From NCBI GenBank assembly GCA_032717465.1, contig CM064657.1, positions 25,940,966 to 26,004,965 of the forward strand: a stretch of DNA of 64,000 nucleotides, given 5' to 3'. Source of the DNA: Coenobita brevimanus (Eukaryota; Arthropoda; Malacostraca; Decapoda; Coenobitidae). Positions 40,236-50,586 of the stretch are shown here, in pieces. The position numbers and the translations under genes were made by a program. Within the stretch, counting starts at the first letter, position 1, and each line of letters opens with the position of its first letter. The notes beneath the pieces were generated by a model. It worked only from the letters and a program-made list of their open reading frames with translations. It did no database searches and was not told the DNA's origin.

Positions 40236-40390
40236 CTGAAGAAGGTAATTTGGATCTACAGTGCCCATGTCGGTAAATATCTTGACAACTACTCTCACTG
40301 TTACTGGTAAAGTCTTGTGTGATGGTTTGGAGTGTTGTATGCAGTATGAATCCTGACGTCATCACCAATATGATGGCTGCTTCCTTCCAG
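40236..40390 (-). other. Exon-like segment bounded by splice sites (possible host gene)
   Basis: On the minus strand the segment is preceded by a pyrimidine-rich TTTAATTCTTTGCAG acceptor and followed by a TTCTTCAG/GTATGT donor, both close to consensus. It is 155 bases long and one frame is open throughout (WKEAAIILVMTSGFILHTTL, then QDFTSNSESSCQDI), with a hydrophobic stretch that could be a membrane segment. I do not recognise the protein. A second frame is also partly open, and chance is possible. If real, it is the only host exon in the window, in an intron-rich gene filled with elements. Confidence 0.28.
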
Positions 40391-40590
40391 CTGCAAAGAA
40401 TTAAAGTTATCACGTCTTGACCAGTGCAACTGATAAAGTAAATTAAAAAATACACGTTGTATACCATAAGCTTCTAAGCACATAGCAGGGTGCACTTGTC
40501 ATGTTTCACCAGAACTGGAAACTCGTCTATTGTTATTAATATCACGGTTCTTATATCATTAAGACTAAGTATAATACACATCACGTTGAG
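40391..40590. other. AT-rich flank upstream of the exon-like segment
   Basis: It contains the acceptor's pyrimidine tract and no other feature. It ends at the 3' tail of LINE copy C4. Confidence 0.4.
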
Positions 40591-40796
40591 TGTTTGTGTG
40601 TGTGTTCTTACCTAATTGTATCTTTACAGGAATGAGTCAAGCTTGTAGTGTCCTGTATCTTAAGCCAATTTCATCATACATATCCTTAAATTTATGACTT
40701 GTTTTGCCACACACTACATTATTCGATAGTGCATTCTACTGATCAATTGCCCTATTTGGATAACAAAATTTCCTTATGTCTTTATCGCCTCTCTTT

Positions 40797-42211
40797 TTAT
40801 GCAGTTTTATGCAGTGTCCTTTTGCTGATGCTTCCCCATAGGTTATATTCATTTATGTCTATTTTCTCCTTCTGTGATATGCATTTATATAGCATAATCA
40901 TGTCTCCTCTTTTCCTTCTCTCCTGTAGTGTTGGCAGATTCAGTTTTTCTACTCTTTCTTCATAGCTTAGATCCCTTAAGCTTGGTACCCATCTTGTAGT
41001 GGCCCTTTGAACTTTTTCAATTTTATCTATGTGTTTCTTGAGATGAGGATTCCAGACAATTTGATGCATAGTCCAGGGTTGGTCTGATGAAAGATGTCAT
41101 TATCTTTCTCAGCATGTCTGCATTTATGTATGTGAATGCTACTCTCATATTTGCAAGCAGTGTATATATGTTCCATGCCTTCTCATTTATGTGGTCAGCC
41201 AGAGATAGCCTGTTATTGATAATCACACCTAAGTCCTTCTCTGTTTCTGATATGTGTAGGGTTTTACTTCCTAACTTATAATCCCAATCTGGTCTTTTCC
41301 CACTTTTACCAAACGTGATTACATGACACCTGTCCACACTGAATTCCATTTGCCATGTATTACTCAATTCTTGAAGTTTATTTAATTCTTCTTGTAGCTG
41401 TTTACAAGAGTCTGCATTAGTAATTCTCCTTTGTATTTTTGCATCATCAGCAAACATATTTGAATAGCTTTCATTTCCAGTGTTACTATCTATGTCATTT
41501 ATATACACTAAAAACATAATTGGTGCCAGCACTGAGCCCTGTGGAACTCCGCTAGTCACTTCCCTCCATGATGAGTAATTTCCCCTTAGTACTGTTCTCA
41601 TTTCCCTTTTTCTGTGAAAATCTTGCATCCAGCAGTACAGTTTGCCTCGGATTCCTCCTTGATGGTACAGTTTCCATAGAAGTCTTTGGTGTAGTACTCT
41701 GTCAAATGCTTTCTTGAAATCTAGATAGATACTGTCCACCCACCCTTCTCTTTTCTGTAATGTTTCTGGAACTCTATCATAGCAGCTTAATAGATCAGTA
41801 ACACATGGTTTTCCCTTTCTGAAACCAAACTACCTTTCAGTTATTGTGTTCTTCTAGATGGCTTACCCAAACTTTTCTTATCAGCTTACAACACTGGTTA
41901 GTGATACTGGTTGGTAGTTGTGTGGATTTTGTCTATTCCCTTTCTTGAATACGGGAAGAATGTTTGCTTTCTTTCAAATATCAGGTTGTTTACCCTGACC
42001 CAAGGATTCCTTGAATATTAAAGATAACAGTCCAATTAACTCCTTTGCACATTCATGTAGCACCCAACATGAAATTATGTCTGGACCATTTGCTTTTCCT
42101 TTGTCTAATTTACTTAACTCCTCCTGTATTTGTTTTTCTGATATTTGTATATCCAGTAGTATGTTTGGGCATGCACATTCCATATCATCCCTCTCAAAAT
42201 TATTTTCTTCT
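40797..42211 (-). pseudogene. C4 reverse transcriptase region
   Basis: LDKGKANGPDIISCWVLHEC starts RT near 42110. [40 protein letters not shown] and NMFADDAKIQRR (catalytic pair intact) follow in frame 41739-41023. LPTLQERRKRGDMIMLYKCI follows in 41069-40797. Breaks lie at 41740-41970 (a frameshifted FGFRKGKPCVTDLLSCYD-type segment) and at 41040. The enzyme belonged to a CR1/Jockey-superfamily LINE close to C5. It is not functional. Confidence 0.85.
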
Positions 42212-42959
42212 GGGAGAGTGTGTAAGAAACGGAATCTAAAGGTGAATGTAGGGAAGAGTAAAGTGATGGTCTTTGAGAGAGGTGAAGTCAGTGAATGTAC
42301 AGCGAGGTTGGATGGTGAGGAATTGGAAAATGTGAGTACGTTTAAGTACTTGGGTAGTGTTATGAGTAAGGATGGAGGTTTGGAGGGTGAAGTGCTTGAA
42401 AGGGTACAGCAGGGAAGAAAGGTTGCTGGTTCTTTGAAAGCAGTGATAAGAAACAGGGAAGTGAGCATGGAAGTGAAAAAGTTACTACATGATAGTATTG
42501 TGATACCAACTTTAACGTATGGAAGTGAAGCTTGGACATTGTTGGAAGGACACAAGTCAAGAGTGAGAGCAGTGGAAATGAGTTATTTGAGAGGAGCCTG
42601 TGGAGTCACATGGAGAGACAGGCTGACGAATGAGGATATAAAGGAGCGTTGTGGTGTGGATGTGGATGTGATAGGAAGTGTTCTGAGGAACACACTGAGG
42701 TGGTTTGACCATGTGGAGAGGATGGAGGGTGAAAGACTGACGAAGTGAGTGTATGTGAGTGAGGTGGAGGGGGGAAGAGGGAGGGGGAGACCGAGGATGA
42801 GATGGAGGGATGGGGTGGAGAGGTATGTGAGAGAGGGGGGTGTGAGTTGGGAGCAGGGGGGTGTGAGTTGGGAGCAGGGCGGTGAAATGGCGGGGGGCAG
42901 GACAACGTGGAGGCGATTTGTTTGTGGCCACCCCAAACGGGATTGAGGTGTCTGGCAGT
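42212..42959 (+). mobile_element. RTE-type LINE copy A5 with unusual (GTA) tail
   Basis: It starts GGGAGAGTGTGTAAGAAACG, encodes KYLGSVMSKDGGLEGEVLER and RNTLRWFDHVERMEGERL, and ends GGGATTGAGGTGTCTGGCAG. The tail is TAGTTGTAGTAGTAG, not (TAGA)n. A duplicated GGGTGTGAGTTGGGAGCAGG lies near 42840. A stop (TGA at 42746) precedes the C-terminus. Confidence 0.85.
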
Positions 42960-43886
42960 AGTTGTAGTAGTAGAAAAACTGTTTGGAAATTTGCTTCACA
43001 AATATCCTCCTCTTGTGCATAGAGGATCCCTTCATCTGCAATGGATTGTAATTTATCTTTTTCTTTGGTTTTGCTTCAGATGTAGCTGTAAAATAGCATC
43101 GATTGATCATTACTTTTGTGTATGATGTCTTTCTCAAACTGTTTTTGGGCTTCTCTCCACATTCTTATATATTCATTTCTTGCCTGTTCATAGTTATTAT
43201 ATGCCCTTTCACTATTGTGTCTTCTGTATCTATTCCACAAGTCTCATTTTTCTTTTTCTTTTTTTACATTCTTTATTAAGCCATTTCTTTATTTTCATTT
43301 ATACTTCTTTGTGCCGAGGGATGTAATTTTGGAATCCTATTTCATAAAGTTTAAAGAATTTTCTGTATATAACATATAAATCTTGTCCTCTAGGCTCTTT
43401 TCCCAATCTGTTTCTAAGAAGTATTTCTTTATGTCATGATAGTTGCCCTTTTGTATTTAAAGCTCCCTTTGTAACTATCATTACTGTTAACTATGTCATA
43501 GGCAATCCTGAAGTTGCAATTTAATACTGCATGGTCACTTCTGCCGAATGGAGGGTGATACATAATATTATCAATATCATTTTCTTGCCTAGTAAATATA
43601 AGATCTAGTACTGAGGGTACATCAACTCCTCTTTTTCTGGTGCTTTCTTTTACATGTTGCATTAGGAAAAACTCCTGCACAAGGTCCAGGAGTTTTGGTC
43701 CCAAAAGCTTTCCTGGCTTTCTGTATCTAGAGTATTCCAATTTATATTTTTATTGAAATCTCCAGATAATATAATTCTTTGAGATTTCTCCTCCATTCTG
43801 TGCAGTAATGCTCTTAAACTCTGAATTGTACTCTCTGCCAGGTCTTCATATTTGTCTTTTTCCCAAATGTTTGATCTGGGTGGCAT
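42960..43886 (-). pseudogene. C4 endonuclease and linker region
   Basis: Frames 43886-43662 and 43740-43429 carry MPPRSNIWEKDKYEDLAEST, RIILSGDFNKNINWN, DVPSVLDLIFT, HPPFGRSDHAVLNCNFRIAY. These are the C-terminal endonuclease motifs including the SDH catalytic triad end. The linker (NEYIRMWREAQKQFEKDIIH near 43150) follows. It provides the reference for the insertions in C3. Small frameshifts break it. Its 5' end abuts the (TG)n tail of C5. Confidence 0.8.
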
Positions 43887-43902
43887 GTATAAAGTTAAAG
43901 CA

Positions 43903-45133
43903 TGTGTGTGTGTGTGTGTGTGTGTGTGTCTGTGTGTTCTTACCTAATTGTTCTTACCTAATTGTATCTTTACAGGAATGAGTCAAGGTCGTACTGTCCC
44001 GTGTCTTAAACCATATTTATCGTACATATCCTTAAAATTGTGAATTGTTTTGGCACACACTATTTCATTAGGTAGTGCATTCCACTGATCAGTTGCTCTA
44101 TTTGGGAAACTAAATTTCCTTACGTCTTTATCGCCTCTCTTTTTATGCAATTTTTTGTAATGCTGATGCTTCCCCATATGTTAAGTAATCATTTTTGTCT
44201 ATTTTCTCCTTCTCTGATATGCATTTATATAGCATAATCATGTCACCTCTTTTCCTTCTCTCCTGTAGTGTTGGTAGATTCAGTTTATTTAGTTTTTCTT
44301 CGTAGCTTAGATCCCTTAAGTTTGGTACCCATCTTGTAGCGGCCCTTTGAACTTTTTCAATCTTGTCTATGTGTTTTTTGAGATGAGGACTCCAGACTAC
44401 TGATGCATACTCCAGGGTTGGTCTGATGAATGATGTTATTATCTTTCTTAGCATGTCTTCATTTATGTATGTGAATGCTATTCTCATATTTGCAAGCAGT
44501 GTACATATGTTCCGTACCTTCTCACTGATGTGGTCAGCCGGAGATAGTCTGTTATTAATCATCACACCTAGGTCCTTCTCTCTTTCTGATGTGTGTAGGG
44601 TTTTATTTCCTAACATATAAACCAAATCATGTCTTTTTCCACTTTTACCAAACTTGATTACATGACATTTGTCCACATTGAATTCCATTTGCCATGTATT
44701 ACTCCATTCATGAAGTTTATTTAATTCTTCATGTAGTTCTTTACAAGAGTCTGTGTTAGTAATTCTCCTTTGTATTTTTGTGTCATCTGCAAACATATTT
44801 AAATAGCTTTCATTTCCAGTGTTACTGTCTATTTCATTTATATACACTAAAAACATGATTGGTGCCAGCACTGAGCCCTGTGGTACTCCCCTAGTCACTT
44901 CTTTCCAAGATGAGTAATTTCCCCTTAGTACTGTTCTCATTTCTCTTCTTATGAGAAAATCTTGCATCCAACAATACAGTTTGCCTCAAAAACCTCCTTG
45001 ATGGTACAGTTTCCATAAAAGTTTTTGGTATGGTATTGTGTCAAATGCTTTCTTGAAATCTAAATAGATACTGTCCACCCATCCTTCTCTTTCCTGTAAT
45101 GTGTCTGTTACTCTGTCATAGTAGCTCAACAGA

Positions 45134-45136
<3 letters not shown>
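43903..45136 (-). mobile_element. CR1-like LINE copy C5 (5'-truncated)
   Basis: The 3' end is (TG)n and two copies of the 14-mer GTTCTTACCTAATT (43936-43963). The copy is truncated within RT at the (GT)n array starting 45137. It lies head to tail with C4. Confidence 0.85.
43983..45136 (-). pseudogene. C5 reverse transcriptase, C-terminal half
   Basis: EREGWVDSIYLDFKKAFDTI (45130-45000) is followed after a break near 44975 by a 274-residue frame. That frame has [65 protein letters not shown] and LPTLQERRKRGDMIMLYKCI. The C-terminus continues as FPNRATDQWNALPNEIVCAK near 44080. This is the best copy of the family C-terminus and serves as reference for C2. It is not functional because most of RT and the endonuclease are missing. 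Confidence 0.85.

Positions 45137-45220
<84 letters not shown>
45137..45220. repeat. (GT)n microsatellite
   Basis: About 42 GT units at the 5' truncation point of C5. Confidence 0.95.
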
Positions 45221-45224
<4 letters not shown>

Positions 45225-45316
45225 AATCACTCTGGATCACCTACATGGGAACATCCAATCCAACAGACAATAAAAATTCCTGCTCCCGTGGAGGTGATCC
45301 AGTGTGATTCAGCACA
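45219..45316. repeat. Short hairpin repeat
   Basis: GTGCTGAATCACTCTGGATC pairs with GATCCAGTGTGATTCAGCAC, and the stem continues to CCCGTGG. The loop is about 30 bases. It has no coding capacity. Confidence 0.8.
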
Positions 45317-45437
45317 CACATACACGCACTTGACATTAAGTGTATTATACTTAGTCCTAATGATATAAGAACTATGATATTAAGGACAATTGTGGTTGTA
45401 ATGATGTCATTAGTTGTTATTATTATTATTTATTCAT

Positions 45438-46666
45438 TCATCATATAATCCAGTGATGCTCCATGAGAATCATAGGAGCCCGGGGCTAGGCAAGTTGGTC
45501 CTGACATGCAGATAAGTGACCAGCCTCACTCATCCCTGAGTGGCATTATGTGAGCAGTAAACACCAACCATCCCTTGGATATAAACCTGCATTGGCTAAA
45601 TCTGATTGGAGCACCTTAATTGCCCACTAAACCACCAGGTGCCATAATATGGTTATATGGGTACCACCCATCATAGTAAATGGCTTCCTGGTGTACAGGA
45701 AACCATTTGGCATGTCACTTAGTGTAAGAGTCACCCGTGGACAGAAGGAGAGGAAAGAAAGAAGAAAATAGACAGAAGAGGAAGGATGGAAAGGAAGAGA
45801 GGAAATGGCAGGAACCCAATAGCAGCAGTACATCGAGTGAGTGGATGGTGAGCACTACCCCCAACCACTATTATATTATTATTATTATCATTGTTATTTG
45901 TTGCTTTGTTTTAATCATTAGTATTATTATTATTATTATTATTTTTCTTTTCATTATTATTTTTATTATTATCAATATTATTACTATTATTACTATGATA
46001 ATAATAATAATAATAATAATTATTATTATTATTATTGTTAATTATTATAATAATTATTACTAATTATTATAATTGGTTATTATTATTCATTAATTGCTTT
46101 AGTTCTTAATATTATTGGTATTATTACTATTATTTTTATTATTATTATTATTATTATTAATTGGTGGTAGGTGGGGGTGCTCACCATCCACTCATTCGAT
46201 GTTGTGCTGCTCTCGGGTGTCTGCCCTTTCCTCTCCTCCCTCCTTTCCTTCCTTCCTATTCTGTCTTTTTTTACTTCATTCTTTCCTTGTTCTTCTGCCT
46301 TCGAGTGACTTTACACTCCCTCTTTTGTCTTTCTTTCCTTCATTCTTTCCTCTTCTTCTGCCTATGGGTGACTCTACACTGAGTGACATGACAAATGGTT
46401 TCCTGTACACCAGGAAACCATTTACTACGCTGGCTAGTAACCATATAACCAAATTATGGCACCTGGTGGTTTAGTGGGTAATTGCGGAGCTCCAATCGGA
46501 TTGAGCCGGTGAAGGTTTATATCCAAGGGATGGTTGGGGTTATTGCTCACGTAATGCCACTTAGGGATGAGTGAGGCTGGTCACTTTCATCTTAAATGTC
46601 TAGACCAACATGCCTAGCCCCGGGCTTCTACACTCCTCATGGGGAAAGGTAGGACTGGATGATGGA
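45438..46666. repeat. Foldback repeat F2 with tRNA-like boxes
   Basis: The arms 45438-45868 and about 46160-46666 are inverted copies sharing CCCGGGGCTAGGC, GATATAAACC or its equivalent, and CAGGAAACCATTT. The right arm reads an A-box-like GGTTTAGTGGGTAA (46467-46480) and a B-box-like GGTTTATATCC (46514-46524). The left arm carries their inverted copies. The region has no protein-coding content. Confidence 0.75.
45868..46165. repeat. (ATT)n-rich loop of F2
   Basis: Irregular ATT/AAT repeats separate the two arms. The isoleucine-rich frames over it are artefacts. Confidence 0.9.
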
Positions 46667-46686
46667 TGGATGGATTATTATTCTAT

Positions 46687-49470
46687 CTATCTATTGCCAG
46701 ACGCCTCAGTCCTGTTCGGGGTGGCCACAAACAAATTGCCTCCATGTCGCCCTGTCCCCCCCCCCATTTCACTGCCCCCCTCCCAACTCACACACCCCTC
46801 TCTCATATACCTCTCCACCCCATCCCTCCATCTCATCTTTGGTCTCCCCCTCCCTCTTGCCCCCTCCACCTCACTCACATACACTCTCTTCATCAGTCTT
46901 TCACCCTCCATCCTCTGCACATGGCCAAACCACCACAGTGTATTCCTCCAAACACTTCCTATCACATCCACATCCACACCACAATGCTCCTTTACATCCT
47001 CATTAGTCAGCCTGTCTCTCCATGTGACTCAACAGGCTCCTCATAAATAACTCATTTCCACTGCTCTCACTCTTGACTTGTGTCCTTCCAGCAACGTCCA
47101 AGCTTCACTTCCATACGTTAGACTTGGTATCACAATACTATCATGTAGTAACTTTTTCACTTCCATGTTCACTTCCCTGCTTCTTATCACTGCTTTCAAG
47201 GAACCAGCAACCTTTCTTCCCTGCTGTACCCTTTCAAGCACTTCACCCTCCAAACCTCCATCCTTACTCATCACACTACCCAAGTACTTAAACGCACTCA
47301 CATTTTCCAATTCCTCACCATCCAACCTCGCTGTACTTTCACCGACTTCACCTCTCTCAAAGACCATCACTTTACTCTTCCCTACATTCACAGTTGATCC
47401 TTGTGCGGTGTGGTGCGGTGAGGATCTGTCCGTTCTCCCCTTTGGGGCTAAGATGCGAATGAATGTGTTTGAATGGATGAGTAAATGGGGAGTGTGTTGT
47501 CCTGTCTCGGCTACCTCCCTTTCCTTGGGGGAAGCAGCCTAGGTATATAGATAGATAGATAGACATTCACCTTTAGATTCCGTTTCTTACACACTCTCCC
47601 AAACTCATCCAACAAGCCTTGCAGCTTCCCTTCGTCTTCGCTCAACAATACAGTATCATCTGCAAACAAATGTACAGGGAGTTTCCAAATACTACCCTCT
47701 CTCACCAGGGCCACTCCAACATCCACTACCCTACCTTGTACCTCTTTTATTAACACATCCATGTACAGATTGAACAACCATGGAGACATGACACATCCCT
47801 GTTTCAACCCAACCTTCAAAGAGAAAAATTCACTCAGTTCACCATCCACACGCACTGCAGCCTTAGCACCATCATACATACTCTTCACAGCATTCAGCAA
47901 CTTTCCATCTACTCCATATATTCTTAATACTTTCGACAATCCTTGTCTATCCACCCTGTCATATGCTTTCTCCAAATCCATGAAAGCCTCATACAACTTC
48001 TTTCCCTTCTCTAGAAACTTTTCCACTACAGATCTAAGAATGAATATCTGATCTGCACAACCTCTTCCCTTCCTATAGCCTCCATGTTCTTCTCCAACCA
48101 ATTCCTCTGTTCTTTCTCTAACTCTGTCTATAAGTATCCTACCATACACTTTTCCTATTATACTAAGAAGACAAATGCCCCTATGATTACCACACACTTC
48201 TTTTTCCCCTTTTCCTTTGTACAAGGGAATAATTATACCTGACTTGTAATCCTCCGGGACTCTACCTCCCTCCCAGGCCAATGTGCACATTTTCCACATC
48301 CATTCCAATACTATCTCTCCCCCATACTTCAGCATTTCACCACACACTCCATAAATTCCTGGGGCTTTCCCCAATTTAACTTTCTTCATTGCTTCCACAA
48401 CTTCTATCCTACTGATTTCTTCCTGTCTTCTCACCTCCATCCTTCTCCCAGCCATTCCCCAGCCACTTATACTTGCATTACTTTCATCCTCTATGTTCAA
48501 CAATTCCTTAAAGTGTTCTCTCCATCTACTCACTTTTTCTCCCTTCTCCACTAGTAATCTACCATTTTTATCTTTCACTCCCCTGCTAACTTCACTTCCA
48601 CCCTGTTCTCTTTTCACCTCTTTCCAGAACATTTTCTTACAGTCCCTCCACTTTACACTCAAGTTCCTTCCAAATTCCTCATCCGCTCTCTTGTCACCTC
48701 TCTTACTAATCTTTTCACCTCTCTCTTTCTTTCTACATATAACTCTCTCTTCCGCCTCTCAACTTCTTCCACGCCCCTATTTCTCATCCATTCATTGTAT
48801 GCTTTCTTCTTTTGTGCCACAGCCTGTCTCACATCTTCATTCCACCATGCTGTTCCTTGCACCCTCCTCCGTCTTCTCTTCCTCCCACACACCACATCAC
48901 ATGCTGCACATGTTTCTTTTGTAAATATCCTGCACACACCTTCCACGTCCCCCACCTGCTCCAATTCATATTTGCCCAATTGTTCCTCCACTTCTCTTTT
49001 ATTCTCTGCCTTTTTCTCATCCTCTTTTAACCTTTCCACTCTCCTTACAAATACTCCTTCTTCCCGACTTTTCCTTCTTCTATTTCTCCATCCTAATTGG
49101 ACCTTGATTCTGGCCACCACCAATTAGTGGTCAGAAAGTCCACTCCCCCAGCCTTTATAAGCTCTTGCATCCATTACACATTTCACATCCTTTCATCCAC
49201 ACACACATAATCAATCATTCTCTTCCTTTCATTCAGTTCACCACCCACCCTTCTCATCACTCGCCATGTATACCTGATGATCATTTTGTGCCTGAAGAGG
49301 GTATTGACTATCACCAACCCCCTCCCAGCACAAATGTCCACTGAAGCACTGCCATTCTCATCTATCTCAGCAGGCACACCCCACTCACCAACTATTCCAT
49401 CCACCTTCACATTTGTCCAGAACTCTTCTCTCACTCTGGATGGATTATTATTAATTAATATAATTTTCAT
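46687..49470 (-). pseudogene. RTE-A6 endonuclease end, linker and reverse transcriptase, broken
   Basis: Frame 49470-49183 has GRGLVIVNTLFRHKM and ERKRMIDYVCVDERM, the end of an APE-type endonuclease. GLSDH with a following stop lies near 49125. The linker (QAVAQKKKAYNEWM) spans 49123-48659. RT spans 48662-47571 with LGKAPGIYGVCGEMLKYGGE, AFMDLEKAYDRVDRQG, KQGCVMSPWLFNLYMDV and HLFADDTVLLS (catalytic pair kept). The protein then continues beyond B1 in 47391-47041 and 46977-46687 to RNTLWWFGHVQRMEGERL. Several stops and shifts make it inactive. It is the only copy here showing the endonuclease-RT link. Confidence 0.8.
47392..47562 (+). mobile_element. Second RTE-type family, fragment B1, with 8-bp target duplication
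   Basis: It is flanked by ACATTCAC at 47384-47391 and 47563-47570. It matches the 3' end of B2 (60400-60566) and ends in AGCCTAGGTATATAGATAG with an (ATAG)n tail. It is a 171-base 5'-truncated copy with no coding value. Confidence 0.85.
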
Positions 49471-49629
49471 TATTATTATTATTATTATTATTGATTAATT
49501 GCTTTTGTTGTTAATATTGTCACCATTAGTATAATATGTGAGCTTGTGTGCATGTGTATGTTGGCATACATGTGTATTTCTGTATATTTACATCTATCTA
49601 TCTATCTATCTATATAGATAGATATATTA

Positions 49630-49674
<45 letters not shown>

Positions 49675-49685
49675 TATATATATAT
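49471..49685. repeat. Microsatellites: (ATT)n, (TATC)n, (TA)n
   Basis: ATT units near 49475-49490, TATC units near 49592-49612, TG and TA units 49630-49685. L3 is inserted in the TA part. Confidence 0.9.
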
Positions 49686-50507
49686 TGTTACATAGCCTAT
49701 GATTTCATCATCCTTTGTATAACTCTAATGTACAGTGTGCTGCATGTTTGATCACGATTCGCCTCGTGGCTTCCATAGTGACCGGACTTGCGTGTTCTGC
49801 CTCACTCTCCCCTTCTCCCCCTTGTAGCAGAGTAAGTCGTTCTTTCTGTTGTTCAAAGCAGGAGTGTCAACTCTTTGTCCTCTATGGCTTCATTTGCGCG
49901 TCCTTCTTACAAGTTGTATCAAGCTCTGCCGGCCTTTATATAATGAGCTCAGTCTCTGCATTAATTGCCACTTAGATCTACTCCTCATTTTGTTCACATC
50001 TCTGTCCTCCCCTGTACAGTTGTTATTATTTTTGTGAGTACTCAGGAAGTCTCCAACCATCTAGCTGCTGTGTAATTTGAGTATAAGTGTTATTACATTT
50101 TTTCTTGTACTGTATAGCATAAGGTGTTAATTCGTAGCCCTGGTGAGGTTTTTGTGGTTCATGTGGAGTTTTTGATGTCAGTCATTATTAATAATATTTT
50201 GTATCTGTAATAATATATCTTGCATTAACTGAGCATTATCCAGTTTTCTCATTTTATCAGGGCTGACTTAGATAAATTTACTCTTGCTAATTTCGTGTTA
50301 ATAGAGGCTATTGCATTAACCATATATTTAACCTGTTTTTTGCCATTACATTATCCTTATGAGTCCTGAATGTTTAGTTGTTAGTTTGAGCATTAAACTT
50401 TAACTTGTAATTTTACCTAACTCTTGTTTTGAACCTGGAACTCTGCGGGACAGTAGTGATTTTAGTTCTCACTTGAAGTGTTCATTATCTCTCTCTGTTC
50501 CGTAACA
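49686..50507 (+). repeat. L3 5' LTR
   Basis: It starts TGTTACATAGCC and ends TTCCGTAACA. It matches the 3' LTR with scattered single-base differences (for example four within the first 60 bases). Confidence 0.9.
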
Positions 50508-50513
50508 TAAATT

Positions 50514-50529
50514 TGGCGACCTCGCCAGG
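50514..50529 (+). promoter_or_regulatory. L3 tRNA primer binding site
   Basis: TGGCGACCTCGCCAGG begins seven bases after the LTR. TGG complements the tRNA CCA end. The TGGCGACC start is like Gypsy elements primed by arginine tRNA, but the match was not checked. Confidence 0.65.
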
Positions 50530-50586
50530 GTATTCAGGAAATTATCATAAGGATATTGCTTGATATTTTGTGACTGTGATTTATTC

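Larger units (their letters stand above)
40591..43902 (-). mobile_element. CR1-like LINE copy C4, split by RTE A5
   Basis: The 3' end at the left is (TG)n followed by TTCTTACCTAATTGTATC. The protein order on the minus strand is endonuclease (43886-43429), linker, RT start (42211-41974), RT (41739-41023) and C-terminus. It is 5'-truncated within the endonuclease at the tail of C5. Confidence 0.85.
46683..49470 (-). mobile_element. RTE-type LINE copy A6, longest in the window
   Basis: The (CTAT)n tail and TTGCCAGACGCC lie at the left. The coding order on the minus strand runs from the end of the endonuclease (49470) through RT to the C-terminus (46687). It is 5'-truncated within the endonuclease next to (ATT)n. 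A fragment B1 is inserted at 47392. Confidence 0.85.

Noticed and set aside
45737..46063. Isoleucine-rich frame
   Set aside because: It translates the (ATT)n microsatellite.
49715..49975. Frames inside the L3 LTRs (also 55267-55557)
   Set aside because: The same frame occurs in both LTRs only because they are copies. It has no domain and lies in regulatory sequence.
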